A DNA stretch of 64,000 nt. Source: Diaporthe sp. PMI_573 (lineage: Eukaryota > Ascomycota > Sordariomycetes > Diaporthales > Diaporthaceae). Shown piece by piece: positions 52,005-62,754 of this stretch (position 1 is its first letter; every line of letters begins with the position of its first letter). The position numbers and the translations under genes were made by a program. The stretch covers positions 124,001 to 188,000 of the forward strand of contig JAJTUP010000058.1 of assembly GCA_021399435.1 (NCBI GenBank), read 5' to 3'. Under the pieces are notes generated by a model. It had not been told where the DNA came from. It searched no databases and saw only the letters and a list, made by a program, of their open reading frames with translations.

Positions 52005-52428
52005 ATGAAATGTCAACGACACAGTCATATTTAGATGCAGCGACATCCACCGCTCGATCGCAGTCACGTTTGAGCGCATTGCTCGTTACTTTTCCTCCAT
52101 CAGACAGTCAGGCCGAGTGTTCGACGAACAGCGCCACGAGGCGGCCGTGATGGGCGAGGTAAATTGTCTATCATTGAACCAGTTGCGCGCAAAGTCTCAT
52201 ATATAGATACAGGAAGCCGAAACATCCGAACGTGATTTCGAATATCTCGAGCACAAAACCTTCCAAGCAATCAACGAGCGAAGAGAGATGTCATGGAAGG
52301 CTGGTGAAGGCTACGTCATCATTGGAAACAGCTCTCGGCCGACAAAAGAAGATCGGAACAAGGAGGTATTGGAAGCTGGGAAAGAGATAACGGTGGTAAA
52401 CACAAACTTCAAACTAGTCAAAATCTAG
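52005..52428 (+). CDS. Last two exons of an unidentified protein
   Basis: Exon ..52158, intron 52159-52212 (GTAAAT..ATACAG), exon 52213-52428 ending in TAG. Spliced, it reads FERIARYFSSIRQSGRVFDE, QRHEAAVMGE then EAETSERDFEYLEHKTFQAI, and SWKAGEGYVIIGNSSRPTKE before VNTNFKLVKI. The sequence is fluent protein, helical then strand-rich, but I recognise no family. Upstream of about 52005 the frame is closed by TGA, so further 5' exons must exist or are lost. Its stop overlaps that of the opposite-strand ORF by 15 bp. Confidence 0.45.
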
Positions 52429-52860
52429 ATCCCCTTCGTTTTCATGAAGCGCGCCCAGAAGTTTCTTACCCGCCTCAAGTGACAAGGCAAATCTGACAAC
52501 CATATCCGTACTCTCCTCGGCTCCGAAGAAGCGAAGTGCAGCTGAATTGCCCCAAGTTCGACCATTTTCCTCCATTCTGCACTTGCTGCCCTGCATGCCT
52601 GCGAATATAAAGTCACCAACTATTTGTCTCAATTCCGTTTCCGAATTTTGCTTGGCTCTCACAATGTCATTTCTGAAGATGGCAGGTACCTCCACGTAAA
52701 GGAATGGGTCGTCCGTGTTGTCGCCCGCGGATTTGGGGAATGACAAGCTCTTTAAGGTCAACCGCGATCATCACCACCTCAACAACCGGCTCGGGCGTGG
52801 CTCCTCGTACCGCGGCGTGCGCTACTAAAGCGGCGGCACAACTGTGCCTCATCACGCAGG
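52414..52860 (-). pseudogene. C-terminal part of an unidentified protein, likely frameshifted
   Basis: The minus frame 52414-52761 encodes SFPKSAGDNTDDPFLYVEVP, AIFRNDIVRAKQNSETELRQ and ends LGALHENEGDLDFD, good protein sequence without its own ATG. The upstream sense continues in another frame (ATPEPVVEVVMIAVDL at about 52760-52800), with the switch in ACCTTAAAGAGCTTG. So either a short deletion occurred or there is an intron I could not place. No family recognised. Confidence 0.4.
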
Positions 52861-52869
52861 CTCGCGCTC

Positions 52870-53365
52870 GACGGGCGGCATCGTCCCTTTCGTGCTGGTG
52901 GGCGGCCTTGCAAGGCTTGTTCGTGGTGTGTCCTGAGCATTCTTGTATTCAGCATTGTTGTAAGACAGCATCTAAACTCTTTATCATATATCTCATAGTT
53001 ACATTCCGTCGAGGAGTGGTGCAAAAGGCTAGGGAATTACTGGACAAGGCTCAATAGTATATAAATAATAGGAGGGGTAATATAGAGGAGATTGTCTTCG
53101 ATTAGCTGCCGCCTAACACTGCCGCGACTAAATCGATAGGCCTCCTGGCCTTTAAATCCTTAACTTCCGTGTTTTCCACCTCGCTCATTTAACAAGAAGC
53201 GCCGGGCCATACCTAAGTCAGCGACGCCCCATTCGGTCCACCCCCCCCCCCATTCGGGCCACTCCACACCCGCGACCGCGTCAGGCCCACACCTGCACAT
53301 AAAACGCGATTCCTCCTCGAGAGAATTTTTTCTTCTCTGCAAACTCTGAATAAACGTTCTTTTAT
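52870..53365. other. Region before the pogo relic; C-rich tract
   Basis: No gene recognised. A run of C at about 53240-53251 lies in GTCCACCC(n)ATTCGGGCC just upstream of the pogo transposase start, in the position of element 5' sequence. Confidence 0.35.
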
Positions 53366-53370
53366 CATAC

Positions 53371-53800
53371 AATGAAGCAATACACCGAAGATGACATGCA
53401 GGCAGCGCTTGATGCGGTTACAAGCGGCGCCAGCGAGCGGGAGTCTGCCTCAAACTGGGGCGTACGGGAGGAGAACACTTCAAGGTCGCCGTCGGGGCTC
53501 CTCGTGCCATTCTGAAGCGTCAAATTTGCAGATGAGGCTATAGTCAACCCAAGTACACGCTGACCCAGGCGTCTCTGGGGCTGCCGTTGACGCATTTGGA
53601 GATGAGGACATTTGCGGGCCGGATCGCCAATAATCAACCACATCCTCCACCCCTTGCCAAGCGTTGGCTGCACGGTTTTCTCGAGAGGATCCAGAGATTC
53701 ACAGTCTACAAAGCCGTCAGATGCACCTCAGCAGGGTCAATGGGGCAACAACGGGCATAATGGACTGCACGGTCAGGTTAACGCACGGCTAGACAAAAAT
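53371..53800 (+). mobile_element. Fot1/pogo transposase N-terminal relic
   Basis: From ATG 53371 the frame reads MKQYTEDDMQAALDAVTSGA, SERESASNWGV, the psq-type helix-turn-helix that starts pogo/Fot1 transposases. After stops and a gap, GLPLTHLEMRTFAGRI and PLAKRWLHGFLER give the CENP-B-like second HTH. The DDE core is missing. On the opposite strand to the DDE fragments at 0.7 and 24 kb, so a separate copy. Not functional. Confidence 0.8.
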
Positions 53801-53814
53801 ACAACGTCCAAATA

Positions 53815-55335
53815 AAGGTGCATGGAACATAGCAGAAGTACCTCATACAACTGATCACACCAACCAAATAAGCTCGAAAACACAAACTCAGATCGGGTTG
53901 TTTCGGATTCAACAAGAGGCATAGCACAAAGAATACCTATCTTATTACCTTCTTCCTTAATCTAATCCTGATCAAAAAAAAGAATACTTAATGCCCTACA
54001 AACTCGGGAGTTAACATGCTACTTTCTCCAATGCCCACTACATACAAGTTATATCATAACACCAAGAAACGTTCTACACAATATCGAAATTAGCTGGCTA
54101 GGAAAATCCTCTAAACGATCCATAGCCTCATGTCTGTTTCCGTCGGAAGATATGCTGCCAAGCATATCTGCAGCTGTGCGACCGAGTTTGGGAGGCTCGG
54201 CGTGGGTTCTACTCCTTACTGCAATGTCATATACAGGCGGCGTATAGGTTTCTTCTAATTATGCTGAGGTTTGCCTTTGCGGCCATAATTCCAGTTTCCA
54301 ACATCCCTGAAATGCGCTTGCGCGTGTTTGTCACAAGCAGAACCGCCCCTGACAGCATTGCTCACCCGGACTTCTGAGGATTCGATGGCGTTTAGAATGT
54401 CGACTTTGTGATTTATAAGTGGCTCTGAGATGGAAGAGCTCTGGCCAAGGACTAGTCATGACAACGCAGCTACTGCGCTGCGTGGGCGCATTGAAGACTA
54501 TAAAAGAGAGAGCAGAAGGATCAGGAGGGCAAAGAAAGGAAGGGAGGAGGATAACGATCAGTAGTCCTTACTATTCTAATACACTACGCCCTTATACCTT
54601 GTGCGCTACGTCTACGCTGCGTGTACCTATTCACTCTACTCGTACCCCTTGACCCTGACTGTTGAATGGCCTTTGCCATATGGCGATAGTACGTACGTAC
54701 GTAGGGGTCTGGTTCTTCGGTTGGTAATTGCATGTATTCGCTAACTATGGAGGAAGCGGGGGCGTTTCGTACGAGGAAGAGGACACTCCTCCTCGGCTAT
54801 GCCCCTGGCTTAGTCAGCCTGCCCAACCAATGGGACTACGTGCGATCCAACAGAGTGCTATTCCAACATATTCAATAATTTAGTCCCCTAAACCTTGCTT
54901 TGCAGAAAGGAAGTTCTCGCCCCTAGTTGTGGAGTGTTCTCAGAACGGGTTATCTAATGGACCGAGATCTTGTCGTTCATTTTGACTGTTTTTCAACCAA
55001 TCTAAATCAATATAGGTAGTTTCGAGGCTAGTATAAAACCGAAGCGGAGCGAGTATCGTTCACCAATAGGTTCAATACAAGGTTAAACCACGTGTTTATC
55101 ATCTGATTGCGAAATAACGGGAGGCAGGTGCTCCTCATGCACGTCCATCCGGCTTATTTCCGTATCCTCATGACTCCTTAGCTAGCAGCATTTTTTAAGC
55201 AGTTGTTGTGCCCTACCTATTCATTGATCTGGAATGATAGGACTTGGTAATAAATATAGAATGCTTAATTCAGATTTCCCGTTTTAGAAAACCTAGTTTA
55301 AAAATACATAGGTATAATGCGGAAGTCCGTGTTAG
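53815..55335. other. Gene-poor, AT-rich region
   Basis: No supported gene over about 1.5 kb. It includes a GTACGTACGTACGTA run at about 54690, like those at the hAT ends. Confidence 0.4.
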
Positions 55336-55340
55336 ATTAT

Positions 55341-55735
55341 TCAGTACTTACAGGGCTGCTTGAAACCGGAGCTTGGAGACGCAAGCATCGATGTGAAATG
55401 AGCTTGAGTCTGCTCAACGGAAGGATTCAGGTACTCGAAAATACGCCGAAGCCGTGGGTGTTCAGCTTGGCGGAAAGAGCCATTGCTGTCGACCATCCAC
55501 TCAATTAAGAGCTTCTGAAACCGACTCTTATCGAAGCGTCTGATCAAGGCGTTTGCAATCTCCTGCTCTCTTGGTTTAGAAACATCCCGGCCGAGCATGG
55601 CGACGATATTGCGAGACGGTGTCTTTCCGGCCACCTGGTTCTTCGCCTTTGACTGCTGTCTCTTTCCAGACGGGTCCGTCACGCCATGCTCCTTGAACAG
55701 GTGGTTCTCGATGTCATCTTCTGGGCAAGCAATAA
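55341..55735 (-). mobile_element. hAT transposase N-terminal relic
   Basis: The minus strand reads DDIENHLFKEHGVTDPSGKR (end of a BED-like finger, H-x5-H), then SRFQKLLIEWMVDSNGSFRQ, AEHPRLRRIFEYLNPS. The latter is the 'F...LxxWIVxxNxxFxxVExxxFxxxxxYLNP' block at the start of hAT transposases. The frame ends at 55341 soon afterwards. The adjoining ORF at 55679-56480 runs into it on the same strand through a short shift or tiny intron. Confidence 0.6.
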
Positions 55736-56462
55736 ACCGAGGTTACTCCCAATCTCCCCGTAACACCGCTTTGTAAACTTAGCAGTGACGTCATCAAGGC
55801 CTTTCGCGTTGGCAGTGACTTGGCGTGTCGCCAGCCACTCAGAGAACGGCGTGGCAACGATGAGTTCCTTTTTCCCATTTGCTGTCGCCAAACTCTCTCC
55901 ACCGCTGCGATCCGAACGTTCGTCATCTTTCTCGCCATTTTGCTCATCCTCGTATTCGTCATCCTCACCATCATCGAGCCCACGCTTCTCTAGCTCCAGC
56001 CCGACAAACGCTAGCCATGCTGTGAAATCTGCCCTGAGTGGTTCGGCATCTTCCGGGAATCTGGTCCCGTAGGTACGAGTGAGCCCGTCGATAGCCTGGG
56101 CGACAAGCGCCACGGAAACCTCTCCGTTGTGCTGGTAAACCAGGTTCGGGAGCGTGGTGAACTCCGGGGGCTTCATAGACTCCAGCAATTCATGGTACGA
56201 AATGAGCATGTCGCGAAACAGCGAATGCACCTTTTCTAAGCTGTTGCTGTCGTCGTTGTAGTGGGACGAATATAGCGAAGATGTCTCGACCGCATGGGTG
56301 AGCTTTCCAAGGGCGGACTGCAGGTTCGTGTCATCCCATTCGAGCGACGGATTACGGTTGGTGTCGTACCAGGAAGCCACCTCCTGAGCGAGGTCGAAGG
56401 TGGCGAAGTCTTCGAGGCACAGAGGAGGGATAGTGTCCGTGTTATCCTCCGCGCAGGTTTCC
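55679..56462 (-). CDS. Unidentified ORF adjoining the hAT relic
   Basis: Open for about 260 codons with no ATG at its start (frame begins after TAG near 56470). It contains LCLEDFATFDLAQEVASWYD, LPNLVYQHNGEVSVALVAQA and LRADFTAWLAFVGLELEKRG, then an acidic linker. A well-formed protein sequence, but I recognise no family. It may be an exon of a host gene whose 3' end is fused to the hAT relic, or an unusual N-terminal part of that transposase. Confidence 0.4.
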
Positions 56463-56514
56463 CCCGGCTGCGGCTAGTGATGCATTTTTCTTAGCAATCA
56501 AAGATAACCATAGA

Positions 56515-57720
56515 TTGGCTGAGCACGGAATTATAGGGCAAGAGTATGTCTCCTTCCTCTGCAAAGAACATAAAGCTTGGATGGTGCGAATACCCTTGGT
56601 TCTAGATCTGCTGACAAGTGCAGGTCACTCCTCTGAGCTGCCCCTAACGTATACAATGGGAAGTGACAGAGAAGTCCTGAGCACAATATTGGATGATATG
56701 AAGACCATGCTGGATGCGACCTAGGGAAAGAGGATGAGAACTGAGCGAGGAATTTAGACCGCTCTTGCCTTTTCTTGCTGCGCATCTTTGGCGCCTGCGG
56801 CCGGAAAACTCGGTGGACAATCATATTGCCGCCTGCGCTCCTCGGAATCTTTGTGACATCTGGCCTGCTCACCTTCTGGCTCAAATGTCGACCGATCTCT
56901 TACCTGTGGGATCGGTTGAGTCCGGACGGCGTGTGCGGAGATACTGCCGTGTACTTGAACCTCATTGCATCCATAAGCTTTCTGTGTGATTTCATCTTCG
57001 CGGCTCTGCCGTGGTCTACCCTCAGAAAGATCCAGAGTGAGCACGACGCACAACTCATAGAAGATTCTCGGCTGACTCTTGCGCCTAGTGCCCCCCCGGG
57101 AGAAAAATATCGTACTGTATAGTCCCAGCCTGGGTATTTTGTAAGTCTATGCTATTTGTCTTTCACAATGCTCCTAAATCGCACTCGAACTTCATGCAGA
57201 TCTCTACCAAATCTCGTATTAGTGCTGGTGCATGTGGAATAATGAGAGCAGTAGAGCTGCCGTCCATGTCTAACGGGGAATATGAGTACGTTGCGGGATA
57301 TGGGTACTACGATCCCAAGACTTTATTATTAACTAACCTTGCCACAATGTAATCATATGGCACGCGGCCGAGCTCACAGTCACCATGGTCGCGATCGGAA
57401 TTCCAGTTTGCCGCCCCCTGTGGAAGGGCTGGGTTAGTCGCCTACTGCCGGGCGGCGAGCAAGACCAAATATACTCGGACAGTTATTACAGCGGTCAGCA
57501 GAGGACAATTGGAGGTTCCGAAATGTTGCCGTCCAAAAAGGGCCATTCAAAGTCCAAGTCGAAATCCAGGAAGGGCAGCAAGGGAAGCAAGTCCCTGCCG
57601 AGTGACATCAACATTCATTGCGACGACGTCGAGATGCTCGACGTACGGGACACTAGGGAAAAGAAATCGACCTCAGACAGACATACCCCAGATAGCTGGT
57701 CATCCTGGAACCTTGCCTGA
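56515..57720 (+). pseudogene. PTH11-like rhodopsin-type membrane protein, degraded
   Basis: Pieces in order on the plus strand: EVLSTILDDMKTMLDAT (about 56655-56720), then DRSCLFLLRIFGACGRKTRW and LLGIFVTSGLLTFWLKCRPI, then SISFLCDFIFAALPWSTLRK (helix and loop of the fungal rhodopsin domain). SRISAGACGIMRAVELPSMS and IIWHAAELTVTMVAIGIPVC, RPLWKGW give the last helices, followed by a Lys/Ser-rich tail (57510-57600). A stop at 56722 and a frame break near 57350 interrupt it. It differs in sequence from the CFEM receptor at 36-38 kb, so it is a separate member. Confidence 0.65.
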
Positions 57721-58522
57721 TCCTCGCCATCAAGAGCGAGTGCAGTTTATCTCAGGTGCCCGGCTTCTGGAATTCAGAGTAAATATTGGACTTTGACATA
57801 AACACTATTCATGTATATATACAATATTTTGATAATGATGACAAAAAAACATGAGCTCCTTGGAATTCCAATCTTTATTGTGGCCCAGCTAAAGCCCAAC
57901 TGAAATGCTTTTAATCATAAGCCTGCCCACTCATTGCATATTTTAGTACCTATAGACGAACAACAATAATTACTGCTTAACCACACGCAGGATAGTGGGT
58001 CCTGCCTGTCTCAACCTTTATTTGCGGTCATCAGACTGTTCACCAACAGGTTTTTGTGCCATCGGTCTGCTGGAATCGTTCGAGTGTCAGCGCCCAGGCG
58101 TCCAGAAGGTGCCCAGGTGCTGCAAATGCAGCCACGCTATCCCCTTTCTGGCTCCGGTCAAGAATCGGACTGCGATATTTACAGGCTTCTTCACCATGTT
58201 GGTCCGCCGATCTATCACGTCAATCTCTGGCTCGCCTGAATGGCAGCTGCAACCATCCATGATGTTTGGTGGTGTGAAAGAGATCGCCGATTTCTGCGAC
58301 ACGGGAACCTTCCTCGCTTAATAGGCCATGGGCTCCGGTGAAGAATTCCAGTAGTAGACTGCTGGCCGGTTGTGTCACGCGAATAATGCGACTCTGTCCC
58401 CAACCCCGCTTTCTCCCTCATTCATGTTCTCGTGTTGGTTCATCAGTGGCGCAGGATTTCAGAAACCTCTCCAGTTCAAATACATTCAACCGCACTGGCC
58501 TATCAGTCCCCAATTCTCGAAA
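57721..58522. other. Region without a supported gene
   Basis: On the minus strand, 58040-58290 reads EEACKYRSPILDRSQKGDSV and LLDAWALTLERFQQTDGTK between stops, possibly remains of a protein. No family recognised. Confidence 0.3.
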
Positions 58523-60594
58523 ATGCAAGCTCAAACGCGGCGATATAGCGTCGTAGGGTCCATCAAGAAAATCGTCAGCAGCGACAAGAATTCACACGTG
58601 CAGCCTGCGGCGGCGCAGGACGTGGGAAGTGTCTCCTCAAATCTTCTTAGCCCTCAACAATTGCCCTCCTCGCCTGCCGCCCTCCAGCCGCCCACACCAG
58701 AATCTACTCCATTCAGGACGCCTAAACGGTCGGCTCCGGCTTCAGAACCCCATACACCGGAGACCACTCCGCCTCGGGTCAAACGCCAAGACCAAAAGCC
58801 TAGCCCACGACGTGACTTTTCGAGCAAGTTCGCGTCTGCCGGACGGTGGCTGAGGCGTTCGTCACAGCTCCTATCCCCTTCACCTCTACCCGTTCGGCCT
58901 CCGGTGGTTCGGGAACAACCCACAATATCCTCAAAAGTCCCAGCCTCGCTCCAGCCAGCCTTTGACGTGAGGGCCAACTCGGAATTGAACAACTCCGGTG
59001 CTGAAATCACGCACAATTTATCATCTGCGCAAGGCGATTGTTCTCGGTCTTTGTCGATGTCACCCCGAACCGATAGAAAAGATGCCAAGGCAGTATTAAC
59101 GGTGATAAAACAACTCAGAGACGAGACTTACAGAGTGAAAAAGGGTGACAAGGACAAGTATTCGATTCAGCGGAAGCTCCAGTATCGCGGCTATAAGTTA
59201 CTACGGGACCCAGAGCTCTTGAAGGAAGTGGACGGTCCAGATTCAGATTTGCTGGAATATATCGATCGCTATCTCCGGTGAGCTTTTCAATTTGAGATCA
59301 TTCTTTTAAGTGTAGCTCCTTATATCCATTAGCTTCGAATATTTGCGCGATCCTCTGGGAAACGATAGACAGTTCGTGATACGTATGCCGTCTGCGTTTC
59401 ATGAGACCATGGCCTGGGGATTTGGCGATATAATCCGCACTTGGCTCGATGACATCACGAGAGGCGAACATCTTAAAAGCACAGTCAAGAAAACTAGAGA
59501 CTGGACCATGAAAGTTGCAAGCAACATTGAGTCTACTGGAGCTACCCGGATTCGACTTCAGGAACTTGGAAATAGCATGGAACCGGACGCTTCCTACAAA
59601 CACAAGATCTGTTCGATTCCTGACCTGTTGGTAGAAGTGTCATGGTCTCAGCGTGGGAAGATGTTGCCGAGAAGGGCGAAAAGACTTATTGAGGAGATGG
59701 ATGGCCGAGTTCGAACTGTCATCGGCTTAGATATGAGTGATATCTACAAAGGCGGGCGCAAAGCGACATTCTCCGTATGGAAGGCTAAGAGCGAGCTGAA
59801 TGATAGTCGTGAGGAGAAGTGGACAGTACACACAGTAATCAATAATCAGGTAAGTGATTGCAGGACACAAAATACCAATCTGATTGGCAAGCTCTGATCC
59901 TATAAAGCAGGAGTTTATCAACGAAAGAGGAGAACCAGTTGAAGGCTGCGAGTTGGGCCTGTCTCTGAAAGATTTCATCTGCCAACACACGCAGCGCAAT
60001 TGGGGAAAGAAAGGGGAAAATTACATTTTCGAAGATGTCCCGGTCAAAATCCCTGCCCGAACACTCTATGAGAAATATGAATCGGCCCTTAACGCACATG
60101 CTATGGTAAGTGCGGCAGATGGGATGACGAAGATTGGCCAGGGATTGGATAGGATTGCTGAGATCCTTGAAAAGGAGGATACGACAGATCAGCGCAAAGC
60201 AAAAGATGCTAGTAAATACGTGATCAAACCAAGGGAAGACTGGGAGAAGGTCAAGAATTTGATATCAGAAGGCTACTTGGAGAATGGCATATATGAGATG
60301 CGGCAGATCATAGATGATGTGGAAAAGGAGTTGGTTCACGTGAATGAAGAAATGAAAGAGAATGAGAGTGTTGACGACAAGCTCGATGGATTAAAAAGCA
60401 GGTTAGAAGAGACAAGGGCTGCAGTTGCGGCAGATGACGCGGAGGCGAAGGCGGCTGAAGAAACAGAGGAAGTTACTTCACAGGGGAGGAACACAGAGCC
60501 GAGTACTCCTCGTCAAACACGTCCCGACGACGCGGAGAGTCCATCCAAGTGGAGGCGAGCTTGGCGCTCAGTAACACGGGCCCCTCAGACGTAG
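58523..60594 (+). CDS. Conserved fungal protein, possible PD-(D/E)XK-like nuclease domain
   Basis: Join(58523..59277, 59333..59849, 59911..60594), 651 aa. Both introns are canonical (GTGAGC..CATTAG; GTAAGT..AAGCAG) and preserve the frame. The start is ATG 58523 (AAAATGC). The N-terminal 190 residues are Ser/Pro-rich with SPxR and TPE motifs, so likely disordered and nuclear. From about 190 to 480 is a folded region (KLQYRGYKLLRDPELLKEVD, FEYLRDPLGNDRQFVIRMPS), then SIPDLLVEVSWSQRGKMLPR and VRTVIGLDMSDI. The PD...E-V-x-W arrangement followed by a basic helix resembles PD-(D/E)XK or Uma2-like folds, but this is inference. The C-terminus is a coiled coil (EKELVHVNEEMKENESVDDK) with an acidic tail. 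A complete, undamaged gene. Confidence 0.7.
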
Positions 60595-61700
60595 AGTTTT
60601 CCAACCTCCGGCTAATTGAATATGATTTGGGAAAGGGTCTAGGATAGCGGGTTCCTTGGTGTATTATTATCAAGCCCTGAGTTGTTCTACTAAAGAAAGG
60701 CTTCAGCCACATTGTGTTTGTTTTTATTGTCTGGCTAACTTTTTAGTCTAGTTTATTTCATCTACCTACTATCTGCTCAGCCTCCTAACTACTGTTCCTA
60801 AAGCTCATATATAAAGTTAATAATAGTACAATATATACTATAAGCGTCACGGCCAGCGCAAGATGCAGCATGGTAGCTGGGTCTATTGGCACTATCAACG
60901 AATATTCTAAGCTAAGGAAACAGGAAGAGATCGCCGGAGCGAATAGTCAGATAGGTTAGATAACGCAATTAAATATCGAAGTATGGCTTTTGTGGCCATC
61001 AAGAATAAGCAGAATCGCCCGGGAATCATCGTTCTGACGTATCTTATTCATCTGGGGCAAGAAAACGTCTCGGATCCTCGTTGTTTAACATGACCGAGCA
61101 TCATAGAGGTCGAGGTCTTCGCCATTTACTCGCGCCGACTTTCAATATCTCGCCAGATCGTCCATCTTAACTCGCCAGGTGCCCCAAACCATCTTCCGCA
61201 ATACCCTCTAATTACGTGACCCTCAGCTTGCCAGGGTTTAGAACATCGTTGATCTGAGAAGAGATTGAAGTTAGACGTTGGCCCCCCCCATCCTAAGTGT
61301 TCACAGTGCACCATATAGTCTAGTCCGTGTAATCTTAGACGTATAGCGGCTTAAGCTCTATTGGGAGATATTTAGTTGATGATCGATTGGACCTGTTCCA
61401 ATTTAATGATTTGTATTTCAATTGGCTGGTTTCAAACTCGAAGTTTTCCACTGATGAAACCCAACGCTATCTCGTAGATAACGACACTGTAATGGGTCAG
61501 TGCGTCTACTATTCTGACCGCACGAAACTTTCTATTTGTATGCACCAACTGAAAAATTACGTGGATACCTTTCTTCGGGAAGAAGAGCATAGAACGCCCA
61601 AATGTCGGAAAGGATCCCCGGTGTCGTCCCTGGCAGTTTACATCTGTTCCACAAACGTCGAACAAACTTCGCTGCATATATTACTCGAAGCTATGGAGTT
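60595..61700. other. AT-rich intergenic region
   Basis: No supported gene. A CCCCCCCCCC tract lies at about 61724-61733 just before the dispersed repeat. Confidence 0.4.
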
Positions 61701-61744
61701 GTTGCCCACGATCTACCTCGTGGCCCCCCCCCCCAGTCCCGTAA

Positions 61745-62185
61745 TCCGTCGCTGTGCGATCATTATGCAATACTGCTCCCGGTTTTGGACGCAAATAAGG
61801 GACACCTTGGTTTCATAAACAGATTCGTGCTGCGCCGCTCCGACAACTGAAAATAGTATAACACCCTTGGGCATCGCCCACTGCAATCCGATGTCTTCCA
61901 CAATGCAGCAATGGAATGGACCAGCTGTAGGACGGTTGGACCAAATCGAGATATATGCTTTTATATGATATTGAACCGAGCTTTCCGTTTCCGTTATTGC
62001 TACAAGTTTCCAATCGGGCACTCGAATTTGTTAATATACATTATAGTCGCCAAGGTGCATCGGATACTTACCAGGGTTGTCTTCATTTATATAACCTATT
62101 ATACCGTGAACTATTGTGTTCGATGGAGGCAGAACGGGTGGATTCAAGGCGCAGAAAAAGTTGAAAGCGCCGCGTGACGTTTTAA
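61745..62185 (-). repeat. Dispersed repeat, copy 2 (inverted relative to 21.94-22.32 kb)
   Basis: Reverse-complement match to 21940-22320. Translated blocks FNFFCALNPPVLPPSN, HGIIGYIN, MHLGDYNVY* and PKGVILFSVVGAAQHES are shared. This copy has an extra segment of about 35 bp in the middle. Family unknown. Confidence 0.6.
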
Positions 62186-62250
62186 AGTTGGCTTCGCGAA
62201 CAACGTGGGCCCTCTCCTGCACATAACCGTTACTAGAAGTGTCTATGGTT

Positions 62251-62754
62251 CTATTTTAAATATTGCCTCAGCACGTCTATTACGTCATGATAGGCCCTTG
62301 ATATAGCAAACTCTAGTGCTGTCATATCAAACTCTCCTCTAACTTGCATATTTGCACCGCTTCTCATCAAAAGCTCAACAGAGAGGCGCTGGTTGTAAAG
62401 TACTGCTACTATAAGAGGTGTGTCGCCAAAGTCATTTTGTTGATCTATAGCCCCCCAACAAGCAGCGCGTGCATCTGGAAGATCGGTTGCGTCTGTATCC
62501 AGAAGAAAGCTGAGAATACCATGACTTTCTTGCTCGCCATTTTCAAGGTGGTTACTATAATCGTGGTTCCCCGCGGTCCGTGAATCTAATCGCGTAGCAC
62601 TCCCGCGATCAGTGGCATTTGGGCTCACTTGAGGACTGGATCTATCGGGGCCGATTCTTGTCGCGCGGGCTTGATTTCTCGGACTACGCCTATGACTCGT
62701 TGTCAAACCATGATTAGCCCTGAGGCCCAGTCGAGGACCAGGTTGGGGCGACAT
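62251..62754 (-). CDS. Ankyrin-repeat protein, short
   Basis: 167 aa from ATG 62754, which directly follows a TTTCAG that could be an intron acceptor, so a 5' exon is possible. The N-terminal 75 residues are Arg/Ser/Pro-rich. The C-terminal half has about two ankyrin units, FGDTPLIVAVLYNQRLSVEL, LMRSGANMQVRGEFDMTALE, FAISRAYHDVIDVL. Fungal ankyrin proteins mediate protein contacts; at this length it may be a fragment of a longer ankyrin protein. A relic of the same family lies at 18.8 kb. Confidence 0.55.
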   Translation of the reverse strand: MSPQPGPRLGLRANHGLTTSHRRSPRNQARATRIGPDRSSPQVSPNATDRGSATRLDSRTAGNHDYSNHLENGEQESHGILSFLLDTDATDLPDARAACWGAIDQQNDFGDTPLIVAVLYNQRLSVELLMRSGANMQVRGEFDMTALEFAISRAYHDVIDVLRQYLK

